A stretch of 64,000 nucleotides of DNA from contig NZ_JCKI01000002.1 of NCBI RefSeq assembly GCF_000708265.2, positions 682,001 through 746,000 on the forward strand, written 5' to 3'. Positions 36,583 to 45,292 of the stretch are shown here, one piece after another (positions within the stretch are counted from its first letter, which is position 1; the number at the start of each line of letters is the position of its first letter). The notes beneath the pieces are model-generated. The model did no database searches. It was not told where the DNA came from and saw only the letters and a program-made list of their open reading frames with translations. The position numbers and the translations under genes are program-made. This stretch comes from Pedobacter sp. R20-19 (GTDB lineage: Bacteria; Bacteroidota; Bacteroidia; Sphingobacteriales; Sphingobacteriaceae).

Positions 36583-37947
36583 TTATTTTGGATTCTGTAC
36601 CATACCTGATAATGTAATCACATCTTCAGGAATAGGCAAGGCATACCGCAAACTATTCGGCGCTAAAGTGGTCTGCTCCCCATTTACGGTTCGGCTCAAT
36701 ACAATTCCATCGCCCTCTACATTCCAACGCTTAATATCTCCCCATCTTAAAGTTCTAAATACCAGTTCCTTTCTGCGTTCAATTTTAATTAAGGCCAGTA
36801 ATGCTGCTTGTGTTAAGCCTACATATGGAGAAAAAGTATTCTTTTTATACCGATTTGTTAATAAGAGGTTTATATCGGCCAGTGCTTCGCTAATTCTATT
36901 CAATCTGGTTAGGCATTCAGCCCGCGTTAGTAGCAATTCATCAGTTGCCACGCCATTAAAAATAGATGGTCCACCGGCATAATAACCTTTAAAAATGTAG
37001 GCGGTACCACTTGCCTTGAAAAATACGGTTTTGCGGAGATCATTATTGCCATAAAGATTATAAAGTTCTGGATTAACTAACGCACGTGCTTGACTTCCTG
37101 TTGCAGTAGCTACAGCCCGGCTATCAAAAAGAACTTCTGCATTTTGTTGGGCTATCGGAAAGTTTGCTGATGCATTAAGGGTGTTAAAATCCATTATTGT
37201 TTTTTGAATTTGCAAGGCACTATCGGCGTATAGACCAGCCTGTACATAATTTCTCATCTGCAGGTATGTTCGGCTTAATAAACCATAAGCAGCTGCCTTT
37301 GATGGCCTGATGACTGAAACATCTTTAACTGGCAAATCTGCAATGGCGGCTTTAAGATCATTCAAAACCTGATCATAGCTTTCTGCCAGACTGGCCCTAA
37401 CAAATGTTTTGTTAAAATCAGCATCAAGTCGCAGCGGAATACCCAGATCAACAGCTGCTGAACCTTCATTATAAGCTTTCGTCCAGATGCTAATCACATT
37501 GAGGAAAGCCTTTGACCGATGAAAGCGAGATTGTGCAATAATATTTTTCAGCTTAGCATCAAGTGTAATGTGGCCATTTTTCTGCGCAGCCGCATCCAGT
37601 ATAGAATTACAGATATACACCACTTCATATGAAGATGCCCATTGGGGCGAGAGAGGTGCAAAATTATTATCCGGCTTCCAGAGGTAAAGGTTTCGGTCTT
37701 GCTCTGCACGGGCATTAAACACATCATTGGTTACATAATAATCATCTGTACATGAATTGGCCACACCCGGATCATTGAAGTTGATTTTTAGATAATTATC
37801 CAAAAGTGCCTGCATATCTTCTGTTGTTTCAATGGTAGATAATTGCTGATCTGGCTTTACATCCAAATATTTTTTACAGCCCTGAAAGCTAATCAGGCTG
37901 AGAAAAAGGATTGCAGGGCAAAGTATTATTTTTTGATATCTTTTCAT
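36583..37947 (-). CDS. RagB/SusD-family nutrient-uptake lipoprotein
   Basis: A 454-residue lipoprotein: signal with lipobox SFQGC (Cys24), then KKYLDVKPDQQ, the typical SusD start, TPR-like helices and the C-terminal RRKELVFRTLRWGDIKRWN signature of the RagB/SusD domain. The reading frame extends upstream to 38211, but that part overlaps susC, and the ATG at 37947 places the lipobox correctly. It caps the SusC channel outside the outer membrane and binds the substrate. It lies 10 bases after SusC. It is shorter than many SusD proteins (about 500-600), the form common next to TlpA-like genes. Confidence 0.9.
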   Translation of the reverse strand: MKRYQKIILCPAILFLSLISFQGCKKYLDVKPDQQLSTIETTEDMQALLDNYLKINFNDPGVANSCTDDYYVTNDVFNARAEQDRNLYLWKPDNNFAPLSPQWASSYEVVYICNSILDAAAQKNGHITLDAKLKNIIAQSRFHRSKAFLNVISIWTKAYNEGSAAVDLGIPLRLDADFNKTFVRASLAESYDQVLNDLKAAIADLPVKDVSVIRPSKAAAYGLLSRTYLQMRNYVQAGLYADSALQIQKTIMDFNTLNASANFPIAQQNAEVLFDSRAVATATGSQARALVNPELYNLYGNNDLRKTVFFKASGTAYIFKGYYAGGPSIFNGVATDELLLTRAECLTRLNRISEALADINLLLTNRYKKNTFSPYVGLTQAALLALIKIERRKELVFRTLRWGDIKRWNVEGDGIVLSRTVNGEQTTLAPNSLRYALPIPEDVITLSGMVQNPK

Positions 37948-37957
37948 GGTTTCATTT

Positions 37958-40900
37958 TTAGAGGTTAATCCTGCATCCGGCAGATAAGGTTTTAGTTGGC
38001 AATAGGGTAGTCGGACTGGCATAGTCCGGATCAATTCCTTTTTTATTAGCCCTCCAAAGGATGCCAAGGTTGGTGGTATTAAGGTAAATTTCTGCTGAGT
38101 GAATACTTTTTCCAAACCAATGATCGGGTAATTTGTAACCGAGGTTAGCATATTGGAAGCGGATGTGATCGCCACGCTCAACCAAACCTTCAGTGCCAGC
38201 ATAAAAAACATCTCGGGCAGAATTATTGGGGTAAATAAAGGCAGGTACGTTGGTATTTAATTCATCACCTGCTTTCTGCCAACGCAAGCTATAATCGCTA
38301 TGGCCAATTCCACTGCTTACTAATCTGCTGTAACTAATGCTCTGCCTCCTGAAATAATAGCCGAGTTTAAAGCTGATACTCACCTGCAAACTGAAGCCTT
38401 TATAATTGATACGGTTTTGTAAATTTCCGAAAACTGTTGGCAATGCAGAGCCGAATAACTTCAATTCATCTAATGAAGTCCCCGTTTGCGTAATGCTGGT
38501 ATAATCTTTACTAACTGATCCTTTCAGGTAAGCTATGGGGTCTCCAGTGGCATCAAGCCCTGGGCTTTTAAATGCATAAATACTATAAACCGGGCTACCT
38601 ACAATGCCACTAATGTTAGCTGTACTACTGCCTACCCAATCATAAGCGTTAGTGGTGAGCAGGTAATAATCGGTTACTTTGGTTTGGTTGGTGCTAAAGT
38701 TTAAAGTACTCTGCCACTTGAATCTACCCTGAGTATTTAGACTGTTTAACTGAACATCAATTCCTTTTCCTTGCATAGCGGCCACATTTTTAGTGATGAA
38801 GTTGCCTACACCAGTGGTATAATCTATCGGATAAACACCTAGTAAATCTTTTCCACGTTTAATATATCCATCAATACTACCAGATAGGCGGCCATTTAAC
38901 GCATTAAAATCTATCCCAATGTTAGTGGTTTGCACGGTTTCCCATTTTAAATCAGGGTTGGCTTTTTTATCTATGGCGGCATATGGCGATTGTGTATACA
39001 CCGATGTTCCTCCATATTGTATAGTAGTAAGTCCAGCTTGGTTTGGGTCAGCATTACCACTAAAGCCATAACTCAGGCGTAATTTCAAAAAATCAACAGA
39101 TTGGATATGGTAGAAGCTGGCCTTCGAAATAATCCAGCCAATCCCTGCAGACCATAGGGGTTTCCATTTATCATTGGTATTTACACCAAAAAAGTTCGTA
39201 GCATCCCGGCGTGCGCTTCCGTACAAAAGATATTGTTCCTGATAATCATAGCTTACATTTCCATATATACTTACATAACGGTTTTGTGTTTGGCTGATGC
39301 CTTGCCGATCGGGGATATAGGCACTACTCCCGGTAACATAATTTGGAAAAGCAGTAGTGTAATCTACTGGGGTAATGCTTAAAGTATTGGTATTAAAGCC
39401 ATAGCTTCTAAAATTATTGCCACTGCCCAGTTGTTCCCTCCGTTCTGCACCTGCCATTACATCTATACCATGCATAGCAATTCTCTTGGTATAATTTAGC
39501 TGCGCCCTCAAATCCTGCGCCCTTAGTAAAGAGGTAGAACGATCATCAATAGCCCCCAGTGGAATTTTATAAACTGGTGTACCATTATTATTTAGTTGTG
39601 TATAGCTATTAATCAAATTCCTGGTGCTATAGCTGCCCAATTCTTGCAAAAGATTGCTATTGCCTGTTTGCCTTTGCAGGCGGTAAAGCAGTGTAGCCGA
39701 AAATCCATTCCATTGATAACTTAAACCTGTATTTATGTTTATATCATCCTGATGGCTTTTGGTACGCTGATATTCATCATTGCTAAGTGGATAATAATGC
39801 CAATCCAATAATCTGGATGTAGATAAACTATTGATATAATTCATACTGTAATCTTTTGCCACAGGCAGGGCATTGCCACTTTCGTCGGCAAAACTGGCAT
39901 AAGGATACAGGCTCCCCGTGGCAGAGGTAATGCTGCCGTAAGCCGTTTTGCCTGTGTTGCTATTGCTGCCAGTATATAGCAGACTTACATCAAACTTTAA
40001 ATTTTTTAATAAATCAAAGTTCAATGCATAACGCAGGCTTAGTCGGTTACTAAGCGCATTTAATTCAGATCGACTATCATCGTAACCTGCCGAGGCTGTC
40101 CAGCCATAGCCTTTTCCACCTGCTGCAGCCTGTACATAATATTGTTGTACATAACCGTTTTGGTAAAAGTATTTTGAAAAATCATCTCTTACATCTTTGT
40201 TGCGGTAACTGGCAATACGGGCTTCTTTTTCTGCCTGGCTAATGGTATTATTATACATCAGTTCTACTACCGGAGAGAGTGCAGGCTTGTTCGGGCTATT
40301 GTAATCAGCCTGATAAAATCCTTTTTTAAAAAGGTTCAATTCTAAGTCAATATAATCGCTGCTGCTTATTTGCGGTAACCGGTACAAATCCGGGGCTTGC
40401 TTAAACGTATTGTTTAGGTTGGCACTAATGCTTAATGGCTGGTTATATTTACCTTTTTTAGTTTGGATTACAATTACACCATTTCCGGCACGGCTACCCC
40501 AAATAGAAGTTGCGGCGGCATCTTTTAAAATACTAATGCTTTCTACGTCATTAGGGTTTAGGTTATCAAGGCTGCCCTCATATGGAAAATTGTCTAAAAC
40601 AACCAATACATTTCCCGGCCCACTAAAAGTGCTCACACCTCTGATATTGATGCGCTCTCGGTTAAAGCTCTCCCGATCTATGCTTAGCCCATTACCAATA
40701 GCTTCTAGTCTATTCATTACACTACTGCCCACTTGTTCGTTCAGTACCTTGCCACTAATTTGCTGGTAAGCACCTGTTAACTTTTCTTTTCCTAATTTTT
40801 GATAGCCCGTATTTACGGTTACATCATCTAGTTGATGGATAGCTGGTTTTAGTTTAAAAATAATGGATTGACCGGTAAAATTAATCAGTGTATCTAATGT

Positions 40901-41134
40901 GCTATAATTGAATAAACTGATTTTAAATTGATGCGGGCCATGGTTTATACTGAAAGAAAACTGCCCGTTGTGATCACTCTCATCACTTAATTTTCCATGG
41001 TCAATATTAATAATGGCATTGGCCAATGCGCTGGCATTAGCCTCGTTTACAATTTTTCCGGTAAATGGTTTTTGGGCCAGGGCGGACATGATGCTGCCGA
41101 GCAAAATCATGAGGACGCTAATAAAGTATTTCAT
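37958..41134 (-). CDS. SusC/RagA-family TonB-linked outer-membrane transporter
   Basis: A 1058-residue protein: signal peptide (about 1-20, ending SALAQ), a carboxypeptidase-regulatory-like domain (about 22-100), the TonB plug with VLVVLDNFPYEG and NPNDVESISILKDAAATSIWGSRAGNG-type motif near 170-215 and a long beta barrel ending AGCRINL. These proteins import bulky substrates with a SusD partner, powered by TonB. The operon order is thioredoxin-like, SusC, SusD. No glycan enzymes are near, so the cargo could be a peptide or metal complex rather than a sugar; that is inference from context. Confidence 0.93.
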   Translation of the reverse strand: MKYFISVLMILLGSIMSALAQKPFTGKIVNEANASALANAIINIDHGKLSDESDHNGQFSFSINHGPHQFKISLFNYSTLDTLINFTGQSIIFKLKPAIHQLDDVTVNTGYQKLGKEKLTGAYQQISGKVLNEQVGSSVMNRLEAIGNGLSIDRESFNRERINIRGVSTFSGPGNVLVVLDNFPYEGSLDNLNPNDVESISILKDAAATSIWGSRAGNGVIVIQTKKGKYNQPLSISANLNNTFKQAPDLYRLPQISSSDYIDLELNLFKKGFYQADYNSPNKPALSPVVELMYNNTISQAEKEARIASYRNKDVRDDFSKYFYQNGYVQQYYVQAAAGGKGYGWTASAGYDDSRSELNALSNRLSLRYALNFDLLKNLKFDVSLLYTGSNSNTGKTAYGSITSATGSLYPYASFADESGNALPVAKDYSMNYINSLSTSRLLDWHYYPLSNDEYQRTKSHQDDININTGLSYQWNGFSATLLYRLQRQTGNSNLLQELGSYSTRNLINSYTQLNNNGTPVYKIPLGAIDDRSTSLLRAQDLRAQLNYTKRIAMHGIDVMAGAERREQLGSGNNFRSYGFNTNTLSITPVDYTTAFPNYVTGSSAYIPDRQGISQTQNRYVSIYGNVSYDYQEQYLLYGSARRDATNFFGVNTNDKWKPLWSAGIGWIISKASFYHIQSVDFLKLRLSYGFSGNADPNQAGLTTIQYGGTSVYTQSPYAAIDKKANPDLKWETVQTTNIGIDFNALNGRLSGSIDGYIKRGKDLLGVYPIDYTTGVGNFITKNVAAMQGKGIDVQLNSLNTQGRFKWQSTLNFSTNQTKVTDYYLLTTNAYDWVGSSTANISGIVGSPVYSIYAFKSPGLDATGDPIAYLKGSVSKDYTSITQTGTSLDELKLFGSALPTVFGNLQNRINYKGFSLQVSISFKLGYYFRRQSISYSRLVSSGIGHSDYSLRWQKAGDELNTNVPAFIYPNNSARDVFYAGTEGLVERGDHIRFQYANLGYKLPDHWFGKSIHSAEIYLNTTNLGILWRANKKGIDPDYASPTTLLPTKTLSAGCRINL

Positions 41135-41163
41135 AGTTTGTTTGGTTTAAAATGTAGTTTTGG

Positions 41164-41955
41164 CTAATTTGATTTTGCACCCTCTTTTAAGCGCCGCTGG
41201 CGATCAAGAATGGAATTGAAGTTGCTCTTTTGCATAAATTCACTCCCACTTGTGGCTAGTAAATATCCTCCGGCTATCCATATGTAATGCGGTACGGTAG
41301 TATGCACAAAATATTTGCTTAATGTAGTGTCTGCTACCACAGTCATCAGCTGATTGTTAAAGCGATTCATCGTAAGGGCAATTTTCTCTGGTGTATCGCG
41401 GGTACTTTTGGCATCTACCAGAAGTACCACCGCCCGCCCTTCATATTCTTTTTGCAGGCTATCAATGTATTTAAACTTGTGCGTACAGCTGCTACACCAG
41501 GTTGCCCAAAAATCAAGAACAAGCAACTGGTTTTTATAGGCTGATAGTGTTTGCCTGGTTGTTTTTCCGTTGGCATAAATAGCATGTTCCTGCGTCCAGA
41601 AGCTTTCTGGCAATTTACGTCCAACTTCCTGTGGCATTACCTCTTTTACTATGTTTTGCGCATGGGCAGATATATTTCCTAATAAGAAAAGCAGCAATAT
41701 GGAAATTTCTTTACTTCGTTTAAGCCATTCCAGTTTAATTTCTGCAAAGGATAATTCGGCCATTAAACTGAGTTCACGCGATTGCATGGAGCGTCCTTTC
41801 CCTTTACCTATTTTTTCTTTTAATATGGGTGGCGTTTGGTACCTCGCAATTTGCTCGGCTATGGTATCTTCAGCTATGCGTTTCACACTGTCTGATCTGA
41901 AGGTTTTTAGGCATAGTAATGCCCTTACGGCGCTTGCCGTTATTTTTTTAATCAT
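41164..41955 (-). CDS. TlpA-like thioredoxin-fold protein
   Basis: A 263-residue protein. The C-terminal part (about 125-250) is a thioredoxin fold with the active site WCSSC in LLVLDFWATWCSSC and the cis-Pro in TTVPHYIW. A hydrophobic segment at about 84-98 (ISILLLFLLGNISAHAQ) looks like a signal peptide or anchor, but it lies behind 80 polar residues. The true start may therefore be the ATG at 41787 or 41763; the frame remains open to 41955. It heads the SusC/SusD unit, and may handle disulfides in the imported cargo or in the DUF6520-like protein. Confidence 0.75.
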   Translation of the reverse strand: MIKKITASAVRALLCLKTFRSDSVKRIAEDTIAEQIARYQTPPILKEKIGKGKGRSMQSRELSLMAELSFAEIKLEWLKRSKEISILLLFLLGNISAHAQNIVKEVMPQEVGRKLPESFWTQEHAIYANGKTTRQTLSAYKNQLLVLDFWATWCSSCTHKFKYIDSLQKEYEGRAVVLLVDAKSTRDTPEKIALTMNRFNNQLMTVVADTTLSKYFVHTTVPHYIWIAGGYLLATSGSEFMQKSNFNSILDRQRRLKEGAKSN

Positions 41956-42902
41956 CTCTTTTCATTATTAATGTTGGGCCAGCCCTGTTTTTAGCTGCGC
42001 TTTACTGCTAATTTTACTTATTGGCGGTACAAAACGATTATTTGCTCACGCACAGGGGTAATAGTTTATGGGATGGTATATTAAGGCTTCAGGTTTTTAT
42101 AGCATTTAAATTTATGCGACTTCTTATTGCACACGGTAAAATCATGTCTTACTTTTATATTAATACCTAAAAAGTGTTATCCTGCAACTCATGCAGAACA
42201 ACAACAATTTTAGGGTTCGCCATACTTTAAGGGCAAGGAAATTAACATAGGATTATTGTATACCTATTTCTTACCTAATATAAATAAGCTATTTAAGTGT
42301 TGCCATTAATATCAGATCTTTATCTGTTACCTTAATTTTAAACAAAACCTGGCTGCTTAACAGGCTATGATACCTCTAAAACAGCATGTGTAAGCAGCGC
42401 AGGAATTGTACTTCAAACTAAACAGGGTTTTTAGGCTTTAATGGCAGCAAATAATTAAACGGGCATTTTTGGGGATGGTTAACATAAATGGGATGTTTAA
42501 TGATGCATATGAACGCAAAAACAATTGCCGCCCTGGGATGGGGCAAAGAATTAAATGGCAGCTGTTTTATTTTTTGGTTCATACTTATATTGATCAAATA
42601 CAAGTCTTGCCCATTTACAGCTTTCACAATACATGTGAGGCTGCAAACCATCACTACTTTAAAGTTCTCACGCCTTATGTTGAAATGGAATTACAGCAGC
42701 CCCACATCTATTTCGATGTACAAATATATACAACTACACATAGATATGGGTATTAAACTGCTGCCTTGCTTCAACGGCGTGAGATTTGTAGTTGCAAGAC
42801 TTTTATTAATACCTAATTATAATACACGAATATAGCCATTTCTGTAGGTTATTCCAAATTTGGAATAACAATTAATTAAATATTAAGGTCTTTTTGTTAA
42901 TA
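41956..42902. other. 0.95-kb gap
   Basis: No gene I can support. Overlapping open frames on both strands around 42418-42835 lack any family features. Inverted segments ctcacgcc (42667-42674) with ggcgtgag (42776-42783) and caactac (42731-42737) with gtagttg (42789-42795) could fold, but the loops are long. The right end carries a perfect palindrome listed separately. Confidence 0.4.
42848..42869. promoter_or_regulatory. perfect 22-bp palindrome, candidate operator
   Basis: The two 11-base arms, gttattccaaa and tttggaataac, are exact reverse complements with no spacer. It ends 33 bases before the ATG of the XRE-type regulator gene. An operator for autoregulation is the obvious reading, but that is an inference. 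Confidence 0.6.
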
Positions 42903-43178
42903 ATGGCTGAACAGTATATTGACAATGAGATTTTAGTACTTATCAGAACCAGGCTGTGGGCAATTTCTAAGGAGAAAAAAATTACTTTAGAAGATATTCA
43001 AGATAGAACTGGATTTAGCTATAGCCAGGTTTATAGAATAGTACGCGGAGAGAATAATATTTCAGTAAGTGGATTATTTGCTGTATGCAGAGCATTAGAA
43101 GTTCAGCCAGCTGAGGTAGTTAATTTTGAAATTAAAATTCCAAAATATCCGGATGTAAGGAAACTGCGCAAAGGATAA
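42903..43178 (+). CDS. XRE-type helix-turn-helix regulator
   Basis: A 91-residue protein from the ATG at 42903 (a TTG nine bases upstream is less likely). The helix-turn-helix occupies about residues 15-75: KITLEDIQDRTGFSYSQVYRIVRGENN, with the usual pattern of a Cro/CI-type domain, and LFAVCRALEVQP. There is a short basic tail (KYPDVRKLRKG). A perfect palindrome sits directly upstream and two strong hairpins follow the stop. It is small and single-domain, as are many bacteroidotal transcriptional switches. Its targets are unknown. Confidence 0.85.
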   Translation: MAEQYIDNEILVLIRTRLWAISKEKKITLEDIQDRTGFSYSQVYRIVRGENNISVSGLFAVCRALEVQPAEVVNFEIKIPKYPDVRKLRKG

Positions 43179-43196
43179 ATTTAAATTTAATTTATT

Positions 43197-43229
43197 AAAC
43201 CTTATAGGTTTTTAAAACCTATAAGGTTT
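43197..43229. terminator. perfect 15-bp-stem hairpin after the XRE gene
   Basis: Arms aaaccttataggttt and aaacctataaggttt with a 3-base loop, 18 bases after the XRE stop. An intrinsic terminator or a palindromic element; the T-run is weak. Confidence 0.6.
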
Positions 43230-43247
43230 GGTCTATAATTCAGATAA

Positions 43248-43294
43248 AGTTACCAACTCTAATGAGCAATCTGCCTGTAGAGTTGGTAACTTTT
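43248..43294. terminator. second hairpin between convergent genes
   Basis: Perfect 13-base arms agttaccaactct (43248-43260) and agagttggtaact (43279-43291) with an 18-base loop, followed by a short T-run. It lies between the XRE gene and the convergent reductase gene and probably ends transcription on the plus strand. Confidence 0.65.
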
Positions 43295-43312
43295 AACATA
43301 TTGTATTGATCA

Positions 43313-44380
43313 CTAAGGAATTAAATTTGCTTCACGAAGTCTGTCAAAAAGTTTATAAAAAGTTTCTTCTGTGTCATGAAAAGCGTTAAAACCTAATTTT
43401 CTACTTTTTGCCATATCGGTCATTACTTCAATTGGCCTGCCAAGATCAAGATCGGTATGCCATGCACTTGCCAATCTGTTTAATGAAGTTTCTTTAAGTC
43501 CATATTTTTGAGCAATTTCCTGCCATTTTTCACCATCATTGGCCATTTCTTTTTCCAGTGGATGGATCTCACCATTAAATCCAACAGCTTCCACACCAAA
43601 GTAATCTGCTATTTTACGCCATAATCTACTCCAACGGAAAACATCACCGTTTACGATATTAAATGCTTCATTCTGAGCAGTCTCCGTAGTTGATGCCCAA
43701 ATTAATTGCTCAGCTAATATGCGGGCATCTGTTACATCCGATAAGCCATTCCATTGTGCCGCCGAACCCGGCCATGTAAATTTACGTCCTGTTTCTTTAC
43801 AAATACTGGCGTAAACAGCCAAAGTTGTCCCCATATTCATTGCATTGCCTACAGCTTGCCCAATTACAGTATGAGGCCTGTGAATACTCCAGGTAAAGCC
43901 ATCTCTTTCCGCTGCTGCATAGACCTCATCTTCCTGCGCATAATAAAAATTCTCAATGTTTAGTCGTGGGTGTTCTTCACGTAAAGGTGTTTCAGGTAAA
44001 AAACCTTCTGCGGCATAGGCTTCAAACGGACCTAAATAATGTTTTAAACCGGTAACCAATGCTACATGTTTTACGGATTTTTTTTCTGATAAAACATCCA
44101 GAATGTTGCGTACCATTAATCCATTTACCCGAATATTTTCGGCTTCGGTGTCATTTCGCATCCAGGTGGTAATGTAAACATGTGTTGGGCTGATATCAGC
44201 TAGTGCCAATCGAAGACTATCAATCTCCAGTAAGTTTGCTGCTACAGGTTTTAGATTTTTAATTTCATTGTTCGGGTTGCGGGCCAATCCGTAGGTTTCC
44301 CAGCCTTTTGAAAGAAGTTTTTCGGCCAGGTTACTTCCTGTTATGCCACTTGCGCCTACTACCAAAGCTATATTTTCCAT
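43313..44380 (-). CDS. PRISE-type NAD(P)-dependent reductase (SDR)
   Basis: A 355-residue extended short-chain dehydrogenase of the progesterone-5-beta-reductase/iridoid-synthase-like group. The nucleotide motif is GASGITGSN (residues 9-17); GLKHYLGPF holds the group's Lys, and ENFYYAQEDEV the catalytic Tyr pair. C-terminal WRKIADYFG follows the family pattern. Such enzymes reduce activated C=C bonds of enones. It is divergent from a Crp/Fnr gene (200-base gap) with promoter boxes for both. A paralogue lies at 46183-47238. Confidence 0.85.
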   Translation of the reverse strand: MENIALVVGASGITGSNLAEKLLSKGWETYGLARNPNNEIKNLKPVAANLLEIDSLRLALADISPTHVYITTWMRNDTEAENIRVNGLMVRNILDVLSEKKSVKHVALVTGLKHYLGPFEAYAAEGFLPETPLREEHPRLNIENFYYAQEDEVYAAAERDGFTWSIHRPHTVIGQAVGNAMNMGTTLAVYASICKETGRKFTWPGSAAQWNGLSDVTDARILAEQLIWASTTETAQNEAFNIVNGDVFRWSRLWRKIADYFGVEAVGFNGEIHPLEKEMANDGEKWQEIAQKYGLKETSLNRLASAWHTDLDLGRPIEVMTDMAKSRKLGFNAFHDTEETFYKLFDRLREANLIP

Positions 44381-44438
44381 AATTTTTTGTTTAATTTTAT
44401 TAACCTATCTATTTTGCAAGGTCTTATTTTGTGCTATA

Positions 44439-44446
44439 CAAATTTA
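44439..44446 (-). promoter_or_regulatory. -7-type promoter box for the PRISE gene
   Basis: Plus-strand caaattta reads TAAATTTG towards the reductase gene, a match to the Bacteroidota TAnnTTTG element, about 60 bases before the ATG. Confidence 0.5.
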
Positions 44447-44550
44447 GATCAATGTTGCTAGAACGCTGATGACCTGTATCAAAAAACGCAGTTGATTTGG
44501 GTCAAATCTATTTTCAGTATGATCTTAGCATATTGTTGAGCGTTTAAAAT

Positions 44551-44558
44551 TATCTTTG
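44551..44558 (+). promoter_or_regulatory. -7-type promoter box for the Crp/Fnr gene
   Basis: TATCTTTG is an exact TAnnTTTG match 22 bases before the ATG at 44581. TTG triplets at 44533-44538 lie upstream, at a spacing shorter than usual for a -33 element. Confidence 0.55.
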
Positions 44559-44580
44559 TTATTCTTCAACATCATCACCT

Positions 44581-45162
44581 ATGTTCAATATACTATTTAA
44601 CCATATTCAGGAAAAAGTTTCGCTTACAGAAGCGGATAGATTAGCTATATCTCGTTTTTTCATCCCCAAAAAACTAAGAAAACGCCAATATCATTTACAA
44701 GAGGGTGAAATTTGTAAATACCTGGCGTTTGTGGTTAAGGGTCTGTTAAGAACCTATAATGTTGATGGGAAGGGAAACGAACACATGAATGTTTTTGGTT
44801 GGGAGGGCTGGTGGATCTCTGATTTTAACAGCTTTTTATCAGAAGAACCGGCAGTATTTAATATTGATGCCATTGAAGATTGTGAACTGCTTTTAATCTC
44901 GAAAGCAGATTATGAAGCACTTACATTAGCCGTGCCTGTAATGGATCGGTATTTTAGAATTCTTTACCAAAACAGTATCGTTACGAAAGAGCGCCGTTTA
45001 ATGAGTTCTGTAACGCATACAGCCGAAGAAAAATATCTGGAACTGATGGAATCAAATTCAAAAATTGCAGAACGCCTTTCTCAAAACCTGATTGCGTCTT
45101 ATCTGGGTATTGCACCCGAAACACTCAGCCGAATTAAAAAGAACCTTTCTTTAAAAAAGTAA
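44581..45162 (+). CDS. Crp/Fnr-family transcriptional regulator
   Basis: A 193-residue protein with a cNMP-binding-like barrel (about 20-120, with YLAFVVKGLLRTYN) and a C-terminal helix-turn-helix (IASYLGIAPETLSRIKK). The layout matches the regulator at 23284-23850. It lies between two PRISE-type reductase genes and divergent from the first, so it may control it. No Cys cluster and no clear cAMP pocket are visible. A strong bidirectional hairpin follows. Confidence 0.85.
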   Translation: MFNILFNHIQEKVSLTEADRLAISRFFIPKKLRKRQYHLQEGEICKYLAFVVKGLLRTYNVDGKGNEHMNVFGWEGWWISDFNSFLSEEPAVFNIDAIEDCELLLISKADYEALTLAVPVMDRYFRILYQNSIVTKERRLMSSVTHTAEEKYLELMESNSKIAERLSQNLIASYLGIAPETLSRIKKNLSLKK

Positions 45163-45229
45163 TCGGCTGTTCAAAAAAATATTCATAACTCATGTACATG
45201 CGCCGCATTTGAAAAATTAGGTTAATGCT

Positions 45230-45275
45230 GAAACAGTTTTTTGTAAATAAAAAAAGTTTACAAAAAAACTGTTTC
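45230..45275. terminator. bidirectional hairpin with A/T runs
   Basis: Arms starting gaaacagttttttg (45230-45247) and ending caaaaaaactgtttc (45257-45275) pair over about 18 bases with one bulge. It lies between the Crp/Fnr gene and the convergent AraC gene, with internal T-runs on both strands. Confidence 0.7.
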
Positions 45276-45292
45276 ACTAATTAAAATCTCGA

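Noticed and set aside
36583..38211. Long form of the SusD gene starting at 38211
   Set aside because: The extra 88 residues overlap susC and would put the lipobox in the middle of the protein; the ATG at 37947 is right.
42418..42835. Three overlapping open frames on both strands in the 42-kb gap
   Set aside because: They overlap one another, show no family motif, no plausible start signal and mixed composition; chance frames in AT-rich DNA are more likely.
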